Notes: generated by a model not told the origin, from the sequence alone. Positions 29,497-39,037 are shown, numbered from the stretch's first letter. The stretch is 64,000 nucleotides of DNA from JACQFZ01 sp045810625 (GCA_045810625.1 JBJMVQ010000074.1:11632-75631); one strand, 5' to 3'. Made by a program: numbers and translations.

Positions 29497-30927
29497 ATGG
29501 AAGATACGGCCCGGATTCGAACCACGATCCCAGCGCGTCTCGATTCGCTGCCTTGGTCGCGCTGGCATTGGCGCGTCGTCCTCGCGCTCGGCATCACCTG
29601 GCTGCTCGATGGGCTCGAAGTCACGATGGTGGGTTCGATCGGTCCGGTGCTGTTGCGCCCGGACACGCTCGGACTGAGCGCCACTCAACTCGGCTCGGCG
29701 GCCTCGGCTTACGTCGCCGGCGCCGTGGTCGGCGCGATCGTCTTCGGCCGCATGGCCGATCGCTTCGGGCGCAAGCGTCTGTTCCTCGTCACGCTCGCCG
29801 TTTACGTCTTTGCGACGACGCTCACCGGACTAACGTGGGATTTCGCGTCGTTCGCGTTTTGTCGCTTTCTTACCGGCTTCGGCATTGGCGGCGAGTACGC
29901 CGCGATCAATTCAGCGATCGATGAATTGATTCCCGCGCGCGTGCGCGGCCGCGTGGATCTCGGCATCAACGGCACGTTCTGGGTCGGCGCGGCCGCGGGC
30001 GCGTTGTTAAGCGTGGCACTGCTCCATCCGGCCGGCGTCGGTCCTCAGCTCGGCTGGCGTCTTGCGTTTCTCCTCGGCGCCATCATCGGCGTCGCGATGG
30101 TGATCGTGCGTCGGAACGTGCCGGAAAGCCCCCGCTGGCTGATCACGCACGGCCATGCCGACATCGCCGAAGCCGAGATTCAAGCGATAGAGCACGCCGC
30201 CGGCGCTCCATTGGGCGCCGGCACGTCGCCGCCACACCCGCCGCTCGCTATCCGGCTGCGCGCGCACGTTTCGTGGACGGAGATCGCGCATCTCATGGCA
30301 TTTCGTTTTCGCCGCCGCGCCGTGCTCGGTCTTTCGCTGATGGCGACGCAGGCTTTCTTCTATAACGCGATTTTTTTTACCTACGGTCTCGTCCTCACGC
30401 GTTTCTACGCGGTCCCGGACGAACGCGTCGGGCGGTACATCCTGCCCTTCGCCGTGGCGAACTTCCTGGGCCCGCTCGTGCTCGGCTCGTTATTCGACAC
30501 CGTCGGTCGCCGCCGCATGATCGCGGTGACATACGCCGTCTCCGGGCTCGTGCTGCTCGCCGCCGGCTACGGCTTCCTGCAAGACTGGCTCACCGCCGGC
30601 ACGTTGACGCTCGCCTGGGCGGCGATCTTCTTCGTCGCCTCAGCCGCCGCCAGCTCCGCCTACCTGACCGTCAGCGAGATTTTCCCGCTGGAGATGCGCG
30701 CGATATCGATTTCCATCTTTTACGCGGTCGGTACTGCAATCGGCGGCTTCTTTACGCCCGCGATCTTCGGCGCGCTGATCGACAGCGGCAGCCGGGAAGC
30801 GCTGTTCTATGGCTATGCCGCCGCGGGCGTGCTGATGTGCGCCGCCGCGGCCGTGGCAATCGCCGTTGGCATCGACGCCGAGCGCAAACCGCTGGAAGCG
30901 GTCGCCGAGCCGCTGAGCAGCGCCTGA
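29497..30927 (+). CDS. MFS transporter, sugar/aromatic-acid porter type
   Basis: The 476-residue inner-membrane transporter has twelve predicted segments. The MFS loop 2-3 motif GRMADRFGRKRLFL is present and is echoed in the second half by GSLFDTVGRRRM. The central block RFLTGFGIGGEYAAINSAIDELIP, followed by RVRGRVDLGINGTFW, is typical of the metabolite:H+ symporter group, whose substrates include aromatic acids and organic acids. PESPRWL follows segment six. GGGAG lies 11 bases before ATG 29497, a rather long spacing. Substrate not determined. Confidence 0.88.
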   Translation: MEDTARIRTTIPARLDSLPWSRWHWRVVLALGITWLLDGLEVTMVGSIGPVLLRPDTLGLSATQLGSAASAYVAGAVVGAIVFGRMADRFGRKRLFLVTLAVYVFATTLTGLTWDFASFAFCRFLTGFGIGGEYAAINSAIDELIPARVRGRVDLGINGTFWVGAAAGALLSVALLHPAGVGPQLGWRLAFLLGAIIGVAMVIVRRNVPESPRWLITHGHADIAEAEIQAIEHAAGAPLGAGTSPPHPPLAIRLRAHVSWTEIAHLMAFRFRRRAVLGLSLMATQAFFYNAIFFTYGLVLTRFYAVPDERVGRYILPFAVANFLGPLVLGSLFDTVGRRRMIAVTYAVSGLVLLAAGYGFLQDWLTAGTLTLAWAAIFFVASAAASSAYLTVSEIFPLEMRAISISIFYAVGTAIGGFFTPAIFGALIDSGSREALFYGYAAAGVLMCAAAAVAIAVGIDAERKPLEAVAEPLSSA

Positions 30928-31115
30928 CGCGCCGCTCCTCCCCGCCATCCGGACGCCCCGGTCTGACGATGCGAGGCACGTCACGAGCGGGCCCAACGTT
31001 CCGTTTCGCCGACCGCCGGCCGCCGTTACAAAGCGCGCGACGTCGCCTCGTTGCTGATTGTTTCACAGCAGCTACATTTCTTATTAGGTGAGTGTACACA
31101 GGACGGCGGGCCAAC

Positions 31116-31745
31116 ATGGGCAAACTGGTCATCAAGTTCCAAGGCAAACTCGTCCGCGAACTGAATCTCAAACTGGGCGATACGAAGATCGGCCGGAGAC
31201 CGGGCTGCGACATTATCCTCGACGACACGTCGGTGAGCGGCGAGCACGCGCTGGTTAAGACGGTCGGCTTGAAATCGACGATCGCGGACCTCGACAGCAC
31301 TAACGGGACGTTCGTCGAGAACAAGCGCGTGAAGCAGCACGAGCTGCGGCACGGCGAGACCATCATTATCGGCGAGCACTCGTTGCTCTATCGCGACGAC
31401 GTGAATCTCGATCGACCGCCGCTCGGCAAGCACCCGACCGGGCAAGCGCCGGCCGTTTCGCAAGAGGAAACCACGGTCCTCATGGCGTTCGCACAACTGC
31501 TCGGCGTCGAGGGCAAAGATAAAGGCAAGAAAGTGCCGCTGGTGAAGCAGGACGTGACGCTCGACAACCCCGGCAAAAGTCCGGCGCGCATTCTGCGCAC
31601 ATCGGAGGGCTACGTGCTGCAGGGACAAGTGGGTCCGGGCGAGCCGCGCATCAACGACAAGCCGATACCACCGGGCGGACACTTGCTCGAGAACGGCGAC
31701 ATTGTCGAGGCCGGCGGCACGAAGTTCCGGTTTGTGACGTCGTGA
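31116..31745 (+). CDS. FHA-domain protein with a second, diverged FHA-like half
   Basis: The 209-residue protein starts with an FHA domain that keeps the phosphothreonine-binding residues: GRRPGCDI (Arg27), SGEHA (Ser41, His44) and STNGT (Asn63). After a linker ending near EETTVLMAF, the second half (about 130-209) has an FHA-like pattern (KSPARILRTSEGYVLQ, HLLENGDIVEAGGTKFRF) but lacks the S-x-x-H and N-G motifs. It likely reads a Ser/Thr-kinase signal. A Hanks-type kinase is encoded 12 kb away. GTG 31092 is an upstream alternative start; ATG 31116 fits the fold better. Confidence 0.85.
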   Translation: MGKLVIKFQGKLVRELNLKLGDTKIGRRPGCDIILDDTSVSGEHALVKTVGLKSTIADLDSTNGTFVENKRVKQHELRHGETIIIGEHSLLYRDDVNLDRPPLGKHPTGQAPAVSQEETTVLMAFAQLLGVEGKDKGKKVPLVKQDVTLDNPGKSPARILRTSEGYVLQGQVGPGEPRINDKPIPPGGHLLENGDIVEAGGTKFRFVTS

Positions 31746-31792
31746 CGCAGCGGCCGCCGCGCGCCGCGTTAGGGAAACTCTGAAATATTCGC

Positions 31793-31877
31793 TTTAACCG
31801 CAAAGACGCGGAGGACGCAAAGGAAAAGATTTCAAAGAAAAAGAAAACCGTTGCGTCCTTGGCGTCCTTAGCGGTTG
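31793..31877. repeat. Inverted pair of dispersed repeats between convergent genes
   Basis: The plus copy at 31793-31826 reads TTTAACCGCAAAGACGCGG onward. The reverse copy at 31849-31877 reads GTTGCGTCCTTGGCGTCCTT onward. They can pair over about 25 bases with one gap and a few mismatches around a 22-base loop. The pair lies between the 3' ends of the FHA gene and the Bug receptor gene, where it could serve as a two-way transcription stop. Confidence 0.8.
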
Positions 31878-31899
31878 GACAATAATAAATCTGACATTC

Positions 31900-32862
31900 T
31901 CAATCAATTTTTCCGATTCGCCGCACGACCGCGGTCAGGCGTTGCGCGTCCTGGTCGAAAAATTTGCGAAACTCGGGCGCGTCCATGTACGCAATCGGCG
32001 TTTCGAGCTTCGCCATGCCCGCCTTGAACTCCGGGTCCTTGACGACTTGCCGCATGGCGTCGCGCAACGTGCTGACGATGCCGTCCGGCGTTCCCGCCGG
32101 CGCGAACAATCCCGACCAGATGTAATACTCGACGTCGTACCCGAGCTCTTTCAATGTCGGAACGTCCGGCAGCGACTCGAGCCGCTTGCCGCCGAGTGTC
32201 GCGAGCGGCCGCAGCTTCCCCGCTTTCACCTGTGCGATCGCAACGCTCGGTCCGTACATGCCGAGATCGACTTGGCCGCTCAACAGCCCGGTGAGCGCCG
32301 GGCCGCCGCCGTTGTACGGGATATGACGCATCTTTATACCCGCGGCATGCGCGAACATTTCGGTCGCCACATGATACGTCCCGTAGTTGCCCGACGACGC
32401 GTACGTGATGTCGTTCGGACGCTTCTTCGCATCGTCGATGACATCTTTCATCGTCTTGTAACGGCTGTCGGCACGCACCATGAACACCGTCGGGTCTGCG
32501 CTCACGAGGGCGATCGGAATCAGCTGCTTCAGCTCGAACGCCGGCGTGCGCCCGGCGACGCGATCGGCCTCCGGATTCGTCGAGATGCTCGACAGCGCCA
32601 TCAGCAGCGTGTAGCCGTCCGGCTTCGCACTCGCGACGCTTGCGGTGCCGACCGAGCCGCCGGCGCCGGGCCGGTTCAATACGACGACCGGTTGTTTGAG
32701 AATTTTTTGTAACGAGTGCGCGGTCGGGCGCGCGGTAAGATCCGCGACGCCGCCGGGCGGGAATGCGACAACCAGCGTGATCGGGTGCGACGGATACGGC
32801 GCGTCGGCCGCGGAAGCGACAGACGCGACTATCAGCAATGCAGCGAACATTACGCGGCGCAT
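31900..32862 (-). CDS. Bug/TctC-family periplasmic solute-binding protein
   Basis: The 320-residue receptor starts at ATG 32862 with AGGAGG six bases upstream. It has a signal peptide (MFAALLIVASVASAADA) and the Bug-family hallmark YPSHPITLVVAFPPGGVADLTAR, followed by VVVLNRPGAGGSVGTASVA. Such receptors bind carboxylates for tripartite tricarboxylate transporters and are very numerous in Burkholderiales. It follows the FAH-type hydrolase by 28 bases in one operon, suggesting uptake and processing of a dicarboxylate-like or aromatic breakdown compound. No TctA/TctB membrane genes are nearby. Confidence 0.92.
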   Translation of the reverse strand: MRRVMFAALLIVASVASAADAPYPSHPITLVVAFPPGGVADLTARPTAHSLQKILKQPVVVLNRPGAGGSVGTASVASAKPDGYTLLMALSSISTNPEADRVAGRTPAFELKQLIPIALVSADPTVFMVRADSRYKTMKDVIDDAKKRPNDITYASSGNYGTYHVATEMFAHAAGIKMRHIPYNGGGPALTGLLSGQVDLGMYGPSVAIAQVKAGKLRPLATLGGKRLESLPDVPTLKELGYDVEYYIWSGLFAPAGTPDGIVSTLRDAMRQVVKDPEFKAGMAKLETPIAYMDAPEFRKFFDQDAQRLTAVVRRIGKID

Positions 32863-32890
32863 CTCCTTCCTCCTACAGTTGCGGCGGCGC

Positions 32891-33772
32891 TCACGCCACC
32901 GGGTTTTCCAGCGTTCCAATCGGCTCGATCGTGACGGCGACACGATCTCCGGGTTTGAGAAACTTGGGGGGTGTAAAACCAATGCCGACACCCGCGCACG
33001 TGCCGGTCGCGATCAAATCGCCCGGTTCGAGCGTCATCCGCTTCGACAGCGTTTCGATGAGCGTCGCAATGTCAAAGATCAGATCCGCGACGCTCGCATC
33101 CTGGCGAACCTCGCCGTTCACGCGTGTAATCAGTCGCAGCGCCGACACGTCGGGTATCTCGTCCGCGGTCACGATTGCCGGTCCCATCGGACAGAACCCG
33201 TCGATGCTCTTTCCGATGAACCATTGCGCATGCCGGCGCTGCAAGGTACGCGAGGTGACGTCGTTGATGATCGTATAACCGAACACGTGCGCGTACGCGT
33301 GCGCTTTGCCGATACCGCGCCCGCCTTTTCCGATGACCACGGCAAGCTCGCCCTCGTAGTCGGTCGAACCGGTGTCGTCGAGGCTCGCGAGTATTGCCGC
33401 CCCGCCGGCGACGACGGCGGTCGGCGCCTTCGTAAAGAAAATCGGCGCTTCGGGGATCGCTTCCTTCGCGGTAGCATCGAATCCGCTTCCGTGGAACTCG
33501 CGCGCGTGCTCTTTGTAGTTCTTACCGACGCAGAAAATGTTCTTGGCGGGTCGAGGAATCGGCGCGTGCAGTCGTACTGAAGCGAGCGCGCGACGCGGCG
33601 CCGACAGCGCGGCACGCGCGGCCGCGAGACCCGGGGCGCCGGCGCGGATGAGATCGAGCATTGTCCGTGGGACGTTGGATCCGGTCGCGGCCAGATCTAC
33701 CACCTCGCGGCGATCGGCCGTCCACGCGCCGATCCGTTCGCCCGCGTCATCGCTGAAGGTAACGAGATGCAT
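32891..33772 (-). CDS. Fumarylacetoacetate hydrolase (FAH) family protein
   Basis: The 293-residue enzyme has the FAH-fold features: FCVGKNYKEHAREF, the metal ligands in EAPIFFTKAPTAV and DYEGELAVVIGK, and GTGSx-like GDLIATGTCAGVGIG near the C-terminus. Members hydrolyse or decarboxylate acylpyruvates and 2-oxo-hept-3-ene-dioates from aromatic catabolism. ATG 33772 is preferred over an upstream frame reaching 33829 because the conserved protein begins MHLVTFSDDAGERIGAW. A perfect small hairpin lies 16 bases before the start. It leads an operon with the Bug receptor. Confidence 0.9.
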   Translation of the reverse strand: MHLVTFSDDAGERIGAWTADRREVVDLAATGSNVPRTMLDLIRAGAPGLAAARAALSAPRRALASVRLHAPIPRPAKNIFCVGKNYKEHAREFHGSGFDATAKEAIPEAPIFFTKAPTAVVAGGAAILASLDDTGSTDYEGELAVVIGKGGRGIGKAHAYAHVFGYTIINDVTSRTLQRRHAQWFIGKSIDGFCPMGPAIVTADEIPDVSALRLITRVNGEVRQDASVADLIFDIATLIETLSKRMTLEPGDLIATGTCAGVGIGFTPPKFLKPGDRVAVTIEPIGTLENPVA

Positions 33773-33787
33773 AGCCGCTTCGCCTCG

Positions 33788-33804
33788 TGATCGCTTCGCG
33801 ATCA
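33788..33804 (-). promoter_or_regulatory. Small perfect hairpin upstream of the FAH start
   Basis: TGATCGC and GCGATCA form a 7-base perfect stem around a 3-base loop, 16 bases before ATG 33772 on the minus strand. It may be an operator half-site pair or an mRNA hairpin near the ribosome site. Confidence 0.4.
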
Positions 33805-33978
33805 TATACGCGCGACCCGGATGCGCCAAGGCGCGTTACCCCGCCGCTCGCGCGCATGTTTTCGCGGCGGGCGTGCGAAGACCGCTCCTCGCGAAACTGT
33901 ACGGTGCAGACCGGCTGTTGCGCAAATACAATCGATACGCGTGCGCTATTTGCTCCCGGCCGAAGAGCTCAATTTGGT

Positions 33979-34009
33979 CTTTACCGCAAAGGACGCAAAG
34001 AGAAGACGG
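33979..34009 (+). repeat. Single copy of the dispersed GGACGCAAA repeat
   Basis: CTTTACCGCAAAGGACGCAA and the following AGAGAAGACGG match the repeat family seen at the other loci. No inverted partner is visible within this gap. Confidence 0.7.
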
Positions 34010-34324
34010 AGAGACGGAATCGAATTTCCTTCTCCGCTTCGATTTCGATCTCGACAAATCTTAAGGTCGCGCTAAACGACGTCCGCGTTTCTTGTGCGAA
34101 TAATGGCGCAACGTGTGAGCGACTGGATCCATGGCGAGCCTGCGCACAACCGCTTCGCCGCAGCCAGCCAAATCGCCTATCCGTTGAGCGGGACATAGGT
34201 AGATCGACGCGGTGCCGGTCCACTTCGACCACTTGGATTTTTCGATATCCGCGGCCGGATCAATGCTCGCGATGTGCAACGTGGCCCATCGTCTCTGACG
34301 ATTCCGACGCGGGAGAAAATAATC

Positions 34325-34612
34325 GTGACTGTCTATGCGATCGCTCAGTTGTCCTTCACGGATCGAAAGGCGTACAACCGTTATCAGGCGCGTTTCATGG
34401 AAGTATTCCGACGCTATAACGGACGTCTGCTGGCCGCCGATGAGCACCCGGTGGTGCTCGAAGGGCGCTGGGATCGGGATAAGCTGGTGTTGCTCTCCTT
34501 TCCGGACGAGAACTCATTCCGCCAATGGGAGCAGTCGCCGGAATATCAGGAGATCGCGAAAGACCGCCGCGCGGGCGCCGATACGGTGAGCATCTTGGTG
34601 CGCGGCGTCTAA
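34325..34612 (+). CDS. DUF1330 family protein
   Basis: The 95-residue protein starts at GTG 34325 with GGGAG nine bases before it. It fits the DUF1330 dimeric alpha/beta-barrel group: AYNRYQARFMEVFRRYNGRLL, a central VVLEGRWDRDKLVLLSFPD, and SFRQWEQSPEYQEIAKDR. These are small cytoplasmic proteins of unknown function. It converges on the sorbosone-dehydrogenase-like gene with an 11-base gap. Upstream extension to 34274 lacks support. Confidence 0.86.
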   Translation: MTVYAIAQLSFTDRKAYNRYQARFMEVFRRYNGRLLAADEHPVVLEGRWDRDKLVLLSFPDENSFRQWEQSPEYQEIAKDRRAGADTVSILVRGV

Positions 34613-34623
34613 CGGAGCGGTGT

Positions 34624-35946
34624 CTACTTCGCCGCCGGTGTCATACGCCAGATCGCGTTGCCCACATCATCGGCCACGAGCAGCGCGCCCGCCTGATCGA
34701 CCGCCACACCGACGGGCCTGCCGAGCGCGTCGCCGTCCGCATTCACGAAACCGGTGAGCATGTCTTCCGGCATTCCAGTCGGCCGGCCGTTTGCGAACGG
34801 CACGAAGATCACTTTATAGCCGCTGAACGGTTTGCGGTTCCAAGAGCCGTGCTGACCGATAAACGCGCCCCCCTGGTACCGCTTCGGAAACAGGTTCCCT
34901 TCGTAGAAGACGAGCCCGAGCGACGCGGTGTGCGCGCCAAGCGCATAATCCGGAACGATCGCTTTCGCGACCAGATCCGGGCGCGTCGGCTGGACGCGTT
35001 CATCCACGTGCTGGCCGAAGTAGCTGAACGGCCATCCGTAAAATCCGCCCTCTTTCACCGATGTCATGTAGTCCGGTACGAGATCGCTACCGATCTCGTC
35101 GCGCTCGTTCACGGCGGTCCAGAGCGCGCCACTCTGCGGCTCCCAGGCGAGACCGTTCGGATTGCGCAACCCGAACGCGTACACGCGCGAGCGTCCCGTC
35201 CGCGGATCGATCTCGAGAATCGCCGCGCGCCGGTCCTCGACGTCGAGGCCATTCTCGCCCACGTTGCTGTTCGAGCCGACGGTGACGTACAAGCGCGAAC
35301 CGTCGCGACTCGCGATGACGTTCTTCGTCCAGTGATGATTGATCGTTCCGGCGGGGAGGTCGGCAATCTTTACGCCCGGCTCGCTGATCTGCGTTGCGCC
35401 ATTCTTGTAAGGAAAACGAATGAGACTATCCGTGTTGGCAACGTAGAAATCGTTGCCCACCAGCGCCATACCAAGTGGTGAGTTCAGACCTTGCAGAAAC
35501 ACGGTGCGCGTCTCCGGCACGCCATCACCGTTCGCGTCCCGCAGCAGCGTAATCCGATTGGCGCTCGGCCCTGCTGCGCCGACGCGTTTCATGATGCGCG
35601 TCATGAAGAAACCCCGAATGCCTTTGGAGTCATCGGGCTTCGGCGGCGCGTTGGTCTCGGCGACGAGCACGTCGCCGTTCGGCAACACATAGAGCCAGCG
35701 CGGATGATCGAGTCCAGTTGCATACGCTTTTACGGTGAAACCTGCCGCCACGGTCGGCGTCGCGCCGGGCGGCCAGCCGGTCGCCGGGGCCGTGTGAACC
35801 GTCGGAATCATCGTTTGTTTCGGCGGCGGAAGTTTCGGGTTAGGCCCCATGCCCGCTTCTTCCGGCAACGTCGCCACGTCGCCGCAGGAGACGAGCGCCG
35901 ACACCATTGAGACGAGTACGACTAATAAAAGGATGCGTTCACGCAT
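34624..35946 (-). CDS. Sorbosone dehydrogenase/glucose dehydrogenase-like beta-propeller lipoprotein
   Basis: The 440-residue protein starts at ATG 35946 after GGAGGG. It has a lipoprotein signal ([16 protein letters not shown], Cys near residue 21) and so is anchored to a membrane. The body is a PQQ glucose/sorbosone dehydrogenase-like beta-propeller: [20 protein letters not shown], then [28 protein letters not shown] and HGSWNR. Such proteins oxidise sugars or aldehydes, or have lost activity. It lies between a convergent DUF1330 gene and a divergent PLP lyase. Confidence 0.88.
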   Translation of the reverse strand: MRERILLLVVLVSMVSALVSCGDVATLPEEAGMGPNPKLPPPKQTMIPTVHTAPATGWPPGATPTVAAGFTVKAYATGLDHPRWLYVLPNGDVLVAETNAPPKPDDSKGIRGFFMTRIMKRVGAAGPSANRITLLRDANGDGVPETRTVFLQGLNSPLGMALVGNDFYVANTDSLIRFPYKNGATQISEPGVKIADLPAGTINHHWTKNVIASRDGSRLYVTVGSNSNVGENGLDVEDRRAAILEIDPRTGRSRVYAFGLRNPNGLAWEPQSGALWTAVNERDEIGSDLVPDYMTSVKEGGFYGWPFSYFGQHVDERVQPTRPDLVAKAIVPDYALGAHTASLGLVFYEGNLFPKRYQGGAFIGQHGSWNRKPFSGYKVIFVPFANGRPTGMPEDMLTGFVNADGDALGRPVGVAVDQAGALLVADDVGNAIWRMTPAAK

Positions 35947-36167
35947 TGCGTCCCTCCGTGGCGAGCGAGAAGCACGATATTGCAAAACAAAATGCGGCGG
36001 AAGTCCTCTTCGTCCAAACGATGCGACTTAGCCACGGCAACTTGCCGGGTGTCCGCTACCGACGCTCCATAACGATTGAAAGCGGCAACAACCCGAGTTC
36101 TCTCGCGGCGATGATAATATTCACTGTCATCGCGGCGCTTCGCCGCCGTCGATACACGGAGGGCGAT

Positions 36168-37340
36168 ATGACCACTCTCTTCCGGCCTTACGGCTGTCCC
36201 GCAGATCCTGCAGCGCCGCTCGGTCCCTTGGCACCGGCGCTCACGCGCGCAAGCACATTCGCTTATGCCACCGCCGAAGAGCTACGCGCCGCCGGCGTCG
36301 GCGAACGACCGGGTGATTTCTACGCACGATATGGCCATCCCGCGAGTCGTCTGTTCGAGAAGAAAGTCGCGGAGCTTGAAGGCGCCGACGGAGCGGTCGC
36401 GTTCGCCTCCGGCATGGCGACGATCCATGCGATCTTCTGCGGTCTGCTCCGATCGGGAGAAACAATTGCGGTCAGCCGTTACGTCTACGGCGGTGTCGAG
36501 GCCATCGTGTCCGAGGATCTTCCGCGCTTCGGCATCAACGTACGCCGCTTCGATCCATTCGACGATGCCGCCGCGCAACGCGCTATCGCGGGAACGCGGC
36601 TCGTACACATCGAGACACCGACCAATCCATTGTGCCGCGTCGTGGACTTGCAACGCATTGTCGATCATGCGCGTCGCGCGGGCTCGTGGGTGTCCGTGGA
36701 TGCGACGTTCCTCCCGCCGCCGTTCCAGCGCCCGCTCGCGCTCGGCGCCGACCTGGTGATGCACAGCGCGACGAAAATTCTCGGCGGGCACTCCGACGTG
36801 CTGGCCGGCGTCGTGTCCAGCCGCCATGAATTATTGGAACGACTCGAAGCGTTCCGGCGCCGTACCGGGGCAATCCTCGCGCCCGACCCGGCGTGGCTGC
36901 TCGCACGCTCGATGGCGACGCTCGCGCTGCGCACGCGCCAGGCGGCCGACAACGCCGCGAAGCTCGCGCGATTTCTCGATGGGCTTCGCCTGAAATCGAG
37001 CAAGATAGCAGAGGTCTACTACCCCGGCCTCCCGCACCATCCCGATCACGCCGTCGCGGCGCGGACGTTGCAAACGTTCGGATTCATGCTCGCCTTCGAA
37101 GTGGCGGGCGGTCTCGCCGCCGCCGTCCGCGTCTACGACCGCTTTCGCGTCATCGCGCGCGCGGTTTCGCTCGGAGGCGTCGAGAGTCTCGCCTCGATTC
37201 CACTGCACACCTCGCACGCCATGATGCCGCCCGAGGAACGCCGCGGCGCCGGAATCGCCGACGGCCTGATTCGACTCTCGGTCGGCATAGAGCCTTACGA
37301 ATTGCTCGAACGAGACCTCGCGCAGGCGCTGAGCGATTGA
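36168..37340 (+). CDS. Cys/Met metabolism PLP-dependent enzyme (gamma-synthase/lyase type)
   Basis: The 390-residue enzyme has the fold-type I signature DLVMHSATKILGGHSDV with PLP lysine Lys203. Tyr55 stands in FYARYGHP, aspartate lies in VSVDATF, and IETPTNP precedes them. This places it with cystathionine gamma-synthases, methionine gamma-lyases and O-acylhomoserine sulfhydrylases. The usual Asn after the PLP aspartate (D-N-T) is replaced by Ala, so exact specificity is uncertain. GGAGGG lies four bases before ATG 36168. It diverges from the sorbosone-dehydrogenase-like gene. Confidence 0.88.
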   Translation: MTTLFRPYGCPADPAAPLGPLAPALTRASTFAYATAEELRAAGVGERPGDFYARYGHPASRLFEKKVAELEGADGAVAFASGMATIHAIFCGLLRSGETIAVSRYVYGGVEAIVSEDLPRFGINVRRFDPFDDAAAQRAIAGTRLVHIETPTNPLCRVVDLQRIVDHARRAGSWVSVDATFLPPPFQRPLALGADLVMHSATKILGGHSDVLAGVVSSRHELLERLEAFRRRTGAILAPDPAWLLARSMATLALRTRQAADNAAKLARFLDGLRLKSSKIAEVYYPGLPHHPDHAVAARTLQTFGFMLAFEVAGGLAAAVRVYDRFRVIARAVSLGGVESLASIPLHTSHAMMPPEERRGAGIADGLIRLSVGIEPYELLERDLAQALSD

Positions 37341-37604
37341 CGTTTCAGTTCACGCGGCATTGCCGCCAGTCGCATCGATGCCGTAGCGCGGCAGTTTCGT
37401 CCTGCGATCGATCATCGCTAACACGGACGTATACGGCGTAGTCCCTTCCACAATCCCACACAAGCTTCGGCGGGAACGAAGCGGTGGCACGGTTCATCTA
37501 ATCGTCACTCCGGAAAGTGCGCGAAGTCGTCGCGCGGAACGCACGTTCGACCGTCGCCGGATATCCACACGCCATCCCGTGACCATTTCGGAAGGAGTCG
37601 TCGC

Positions 37605-38945
37605 ATGAAACACAAAGGAATGACAATCGTCGCGATTTCCCTGATCGTCGGGTCGCTATTGACCTTCGCTCTCGAGACGGGAGCCAAAGGACAGGGCAAC
37701 GATACATCGCTCTCCCCGAACGATCGCAATATCGTCGAAAACGCGGAGAACCTGATCGAGCAAGGCCGCAAGATATTTCGCTTCGATACCTTCGGCTCGG
37801 AAGCCTTCTTTGGAGATCAGCTTCGATTGCATCGCGCGATTGCGGGTGAAAAGAACGGCGGCGTCGGTCCCGGCGTCAGCCCGAAAACGGCGCTCGCGGT
37901 CGGTCTCAAAGTAGATGCGGATGCGTTGCCGGACTCGCTGAAGCAGCAATTGAAGGCCGGTCAGGTGAACCTGGACGATCCGGCAACGACGCTCGCGCTG
38001 CTCAAACAAAACGCCGTGGTCGGCATCACCGGTCAATTCGATCAGTCCGGCAACATCCGGTCGGTCGGCATTCAGTGTGCGCTGTGCCACTCCACGGTTG
38101 ACAACTCGCTAGCCCCCGGTATCGGAAAACGCTTGGACGGTTGGGCCAACCGCGATCTCGACATCGGCCTCATCGTGTCACTCGCACCAAACCTGACACC
38201 TTTCACTAACTTGCTCGGCGTGGATACGGAAACCGTGAAGAAGGTGCTCACCAGTTGGGGACCCGGCCGCTTCGACGCGTTCCTCGACAAGGACGGCAAA
38301 GCGTTCCGGCCCGACGGCGGACAGGCCGGGACACTGATTCCTCCGGCGTTTGGTCTCGCAGGCGTGAATCTGCATACATGGACCGGCATGGGGTCCGTCC
38401 CCTACTGGAACGCGTACGTGGCCGCCACCGAGATGCACGGGTCCGGCACCTTCTTCGATGCACGGCTGAGTAACCCCGATCAGTACCCCGTCTCGGCGCG
38501 CACCGGCTCCTGGAATACACGCGGCACGCCGGACTTGATCACGTCGAAGCTCCCCGCACTACACGTGTACCAGCTGGCGATTCCGGCGCCGAAACCGCCC
38601 GCGGGCAGCTTCGACGCCGCGGCGGCGGGTCGCGGGAAGACGCTTTTCAACGAGCGCGCCAAGTGCGCCAGCTGTCACGTTCCGCCGCTTTACACCGAGC
38701 CGGGACACAATCTGCACTCGCCGAGCGAAGTCGGAGTCGATTCGTTTCAAGCCGACCGCTCGCCGACGCACATGTACCGCACCGCTCCGCTTGCCGGAGT
38801 GTGGACGCATCAAAAGGGCGGCTTCTATCACGATGGCCGCTTTGCAACCTTGCGCGACGTCGTGAATCACTACGACGATCTGCTCGCGCTCGGCTTGAGC
38901 GATCAGGAAAAAAACGACCTCGTGGAGTATCTGAAGTCGATTTGA
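37605..38945 (+). CDS. Dihaem cytochrome c peroxidase/MauG-like protein
   Basis: The 446-residue exported protein has a signal-like N-terminus (MTIVAISLIVGSLLTFAL) and two haem c sites: CALCH (about 158-162) and CASCH (about 354-358). That layout is of the bacterial dihaem peroxidase/MauG superfamily, although the 100-residue stretch before the first haem is long. It probably acts in the periplasm on peroxide or as a MauG-like oxidase. GGAAGGAG lies before ATG 37605. A strong terminator follows the stop. Confidence 0.86.
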   Translation: MKHKGMTIVAISLIVGSLLTFALETGAKGQGNDTSLSPNDRNIVENAENLIEQGRKIFRFDTFGSEAFFGDQLRLHRAIAGEKNGGVGPGVSPKTALAVGLKVDADALPDSLKQQLKAGQVNLDDPATTLALLKQNAVVGITGQFDQSGNIRSVGIQCALCHSTVDNSLAPGIGKRLDGWANRDLDIGLIVSLAPNLTPFTNLLGVDTETVKKVLTSWGPGRFDAFLDKDGKAFRPDGGQAGTLIPPAFGLAGVNLHTWTGMGSVPYWNAYVAATEMHGSGTFFDARLSNPDQYPVSARTGSWNTRGTPDLITSKLPALHVYQLAIPAPKPPAGSFDAAAAGRGKTLFNERAKCASCHVPPLYTEPGHNLHSPSEVGVDSFQADRSPTHMYRTAPLAGVWTHQKGGFYHDGRFATLRDVVNHYDDLLALGLSDQEKNDLVEYLKSI

Positions 38946-38992
38946 CTTCGGGAAGTACAGTACGTATGGCCGGTTCGTCGGCCACGAGATGG

Positions 38993-39026
38993 ACGACAGG
39001 CGCAACACAACGCGCCTGTCGTTTTT
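38993..39026 (+). terminator. Rho-independent terminator after the dihaem peroxidase gene
   Basis: ACGACAGGCGC and GCGCCTGTCGT form a perfect 11-base stem around an 8-base loop, followed directly by a T-run, 47 bases past the stop codon. It separates the gene from the convergent small membrane protein. Confidence 0.92.
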
Positions 39027-39037
39027 GTCGAAGCGCT

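Larger units (their letters stand above)
33773..34324. other. Intergenic region with one repeat copy
   Basis: These 552 bases lie between divergent genes. They hold a hairpin near the FAH start (33788-33804) and one repeat copy (33979-34009). Several overlapping open frames exist on both strands, but none has a ribosome site or a recognisable product. I take the rest as leader or decayed sequence. Confidence 0.5.

Noticed and set aside
29500..29540. tRNA-like TTCGAACC block
   Set aside because: The minus strand reads GGTTCGAATCCGGG, but the T-stem has a mismatch and no matching acceptor or anticodon arm is found. The bases are codons of the MFS transporter.
34061..34447. 128-codon minus-strand frame overlapping the DUF1330 gene
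   Set aside because: No ribosome site or family resemblance; it is largely antisense to DUF1330 and to a non-coding gap.
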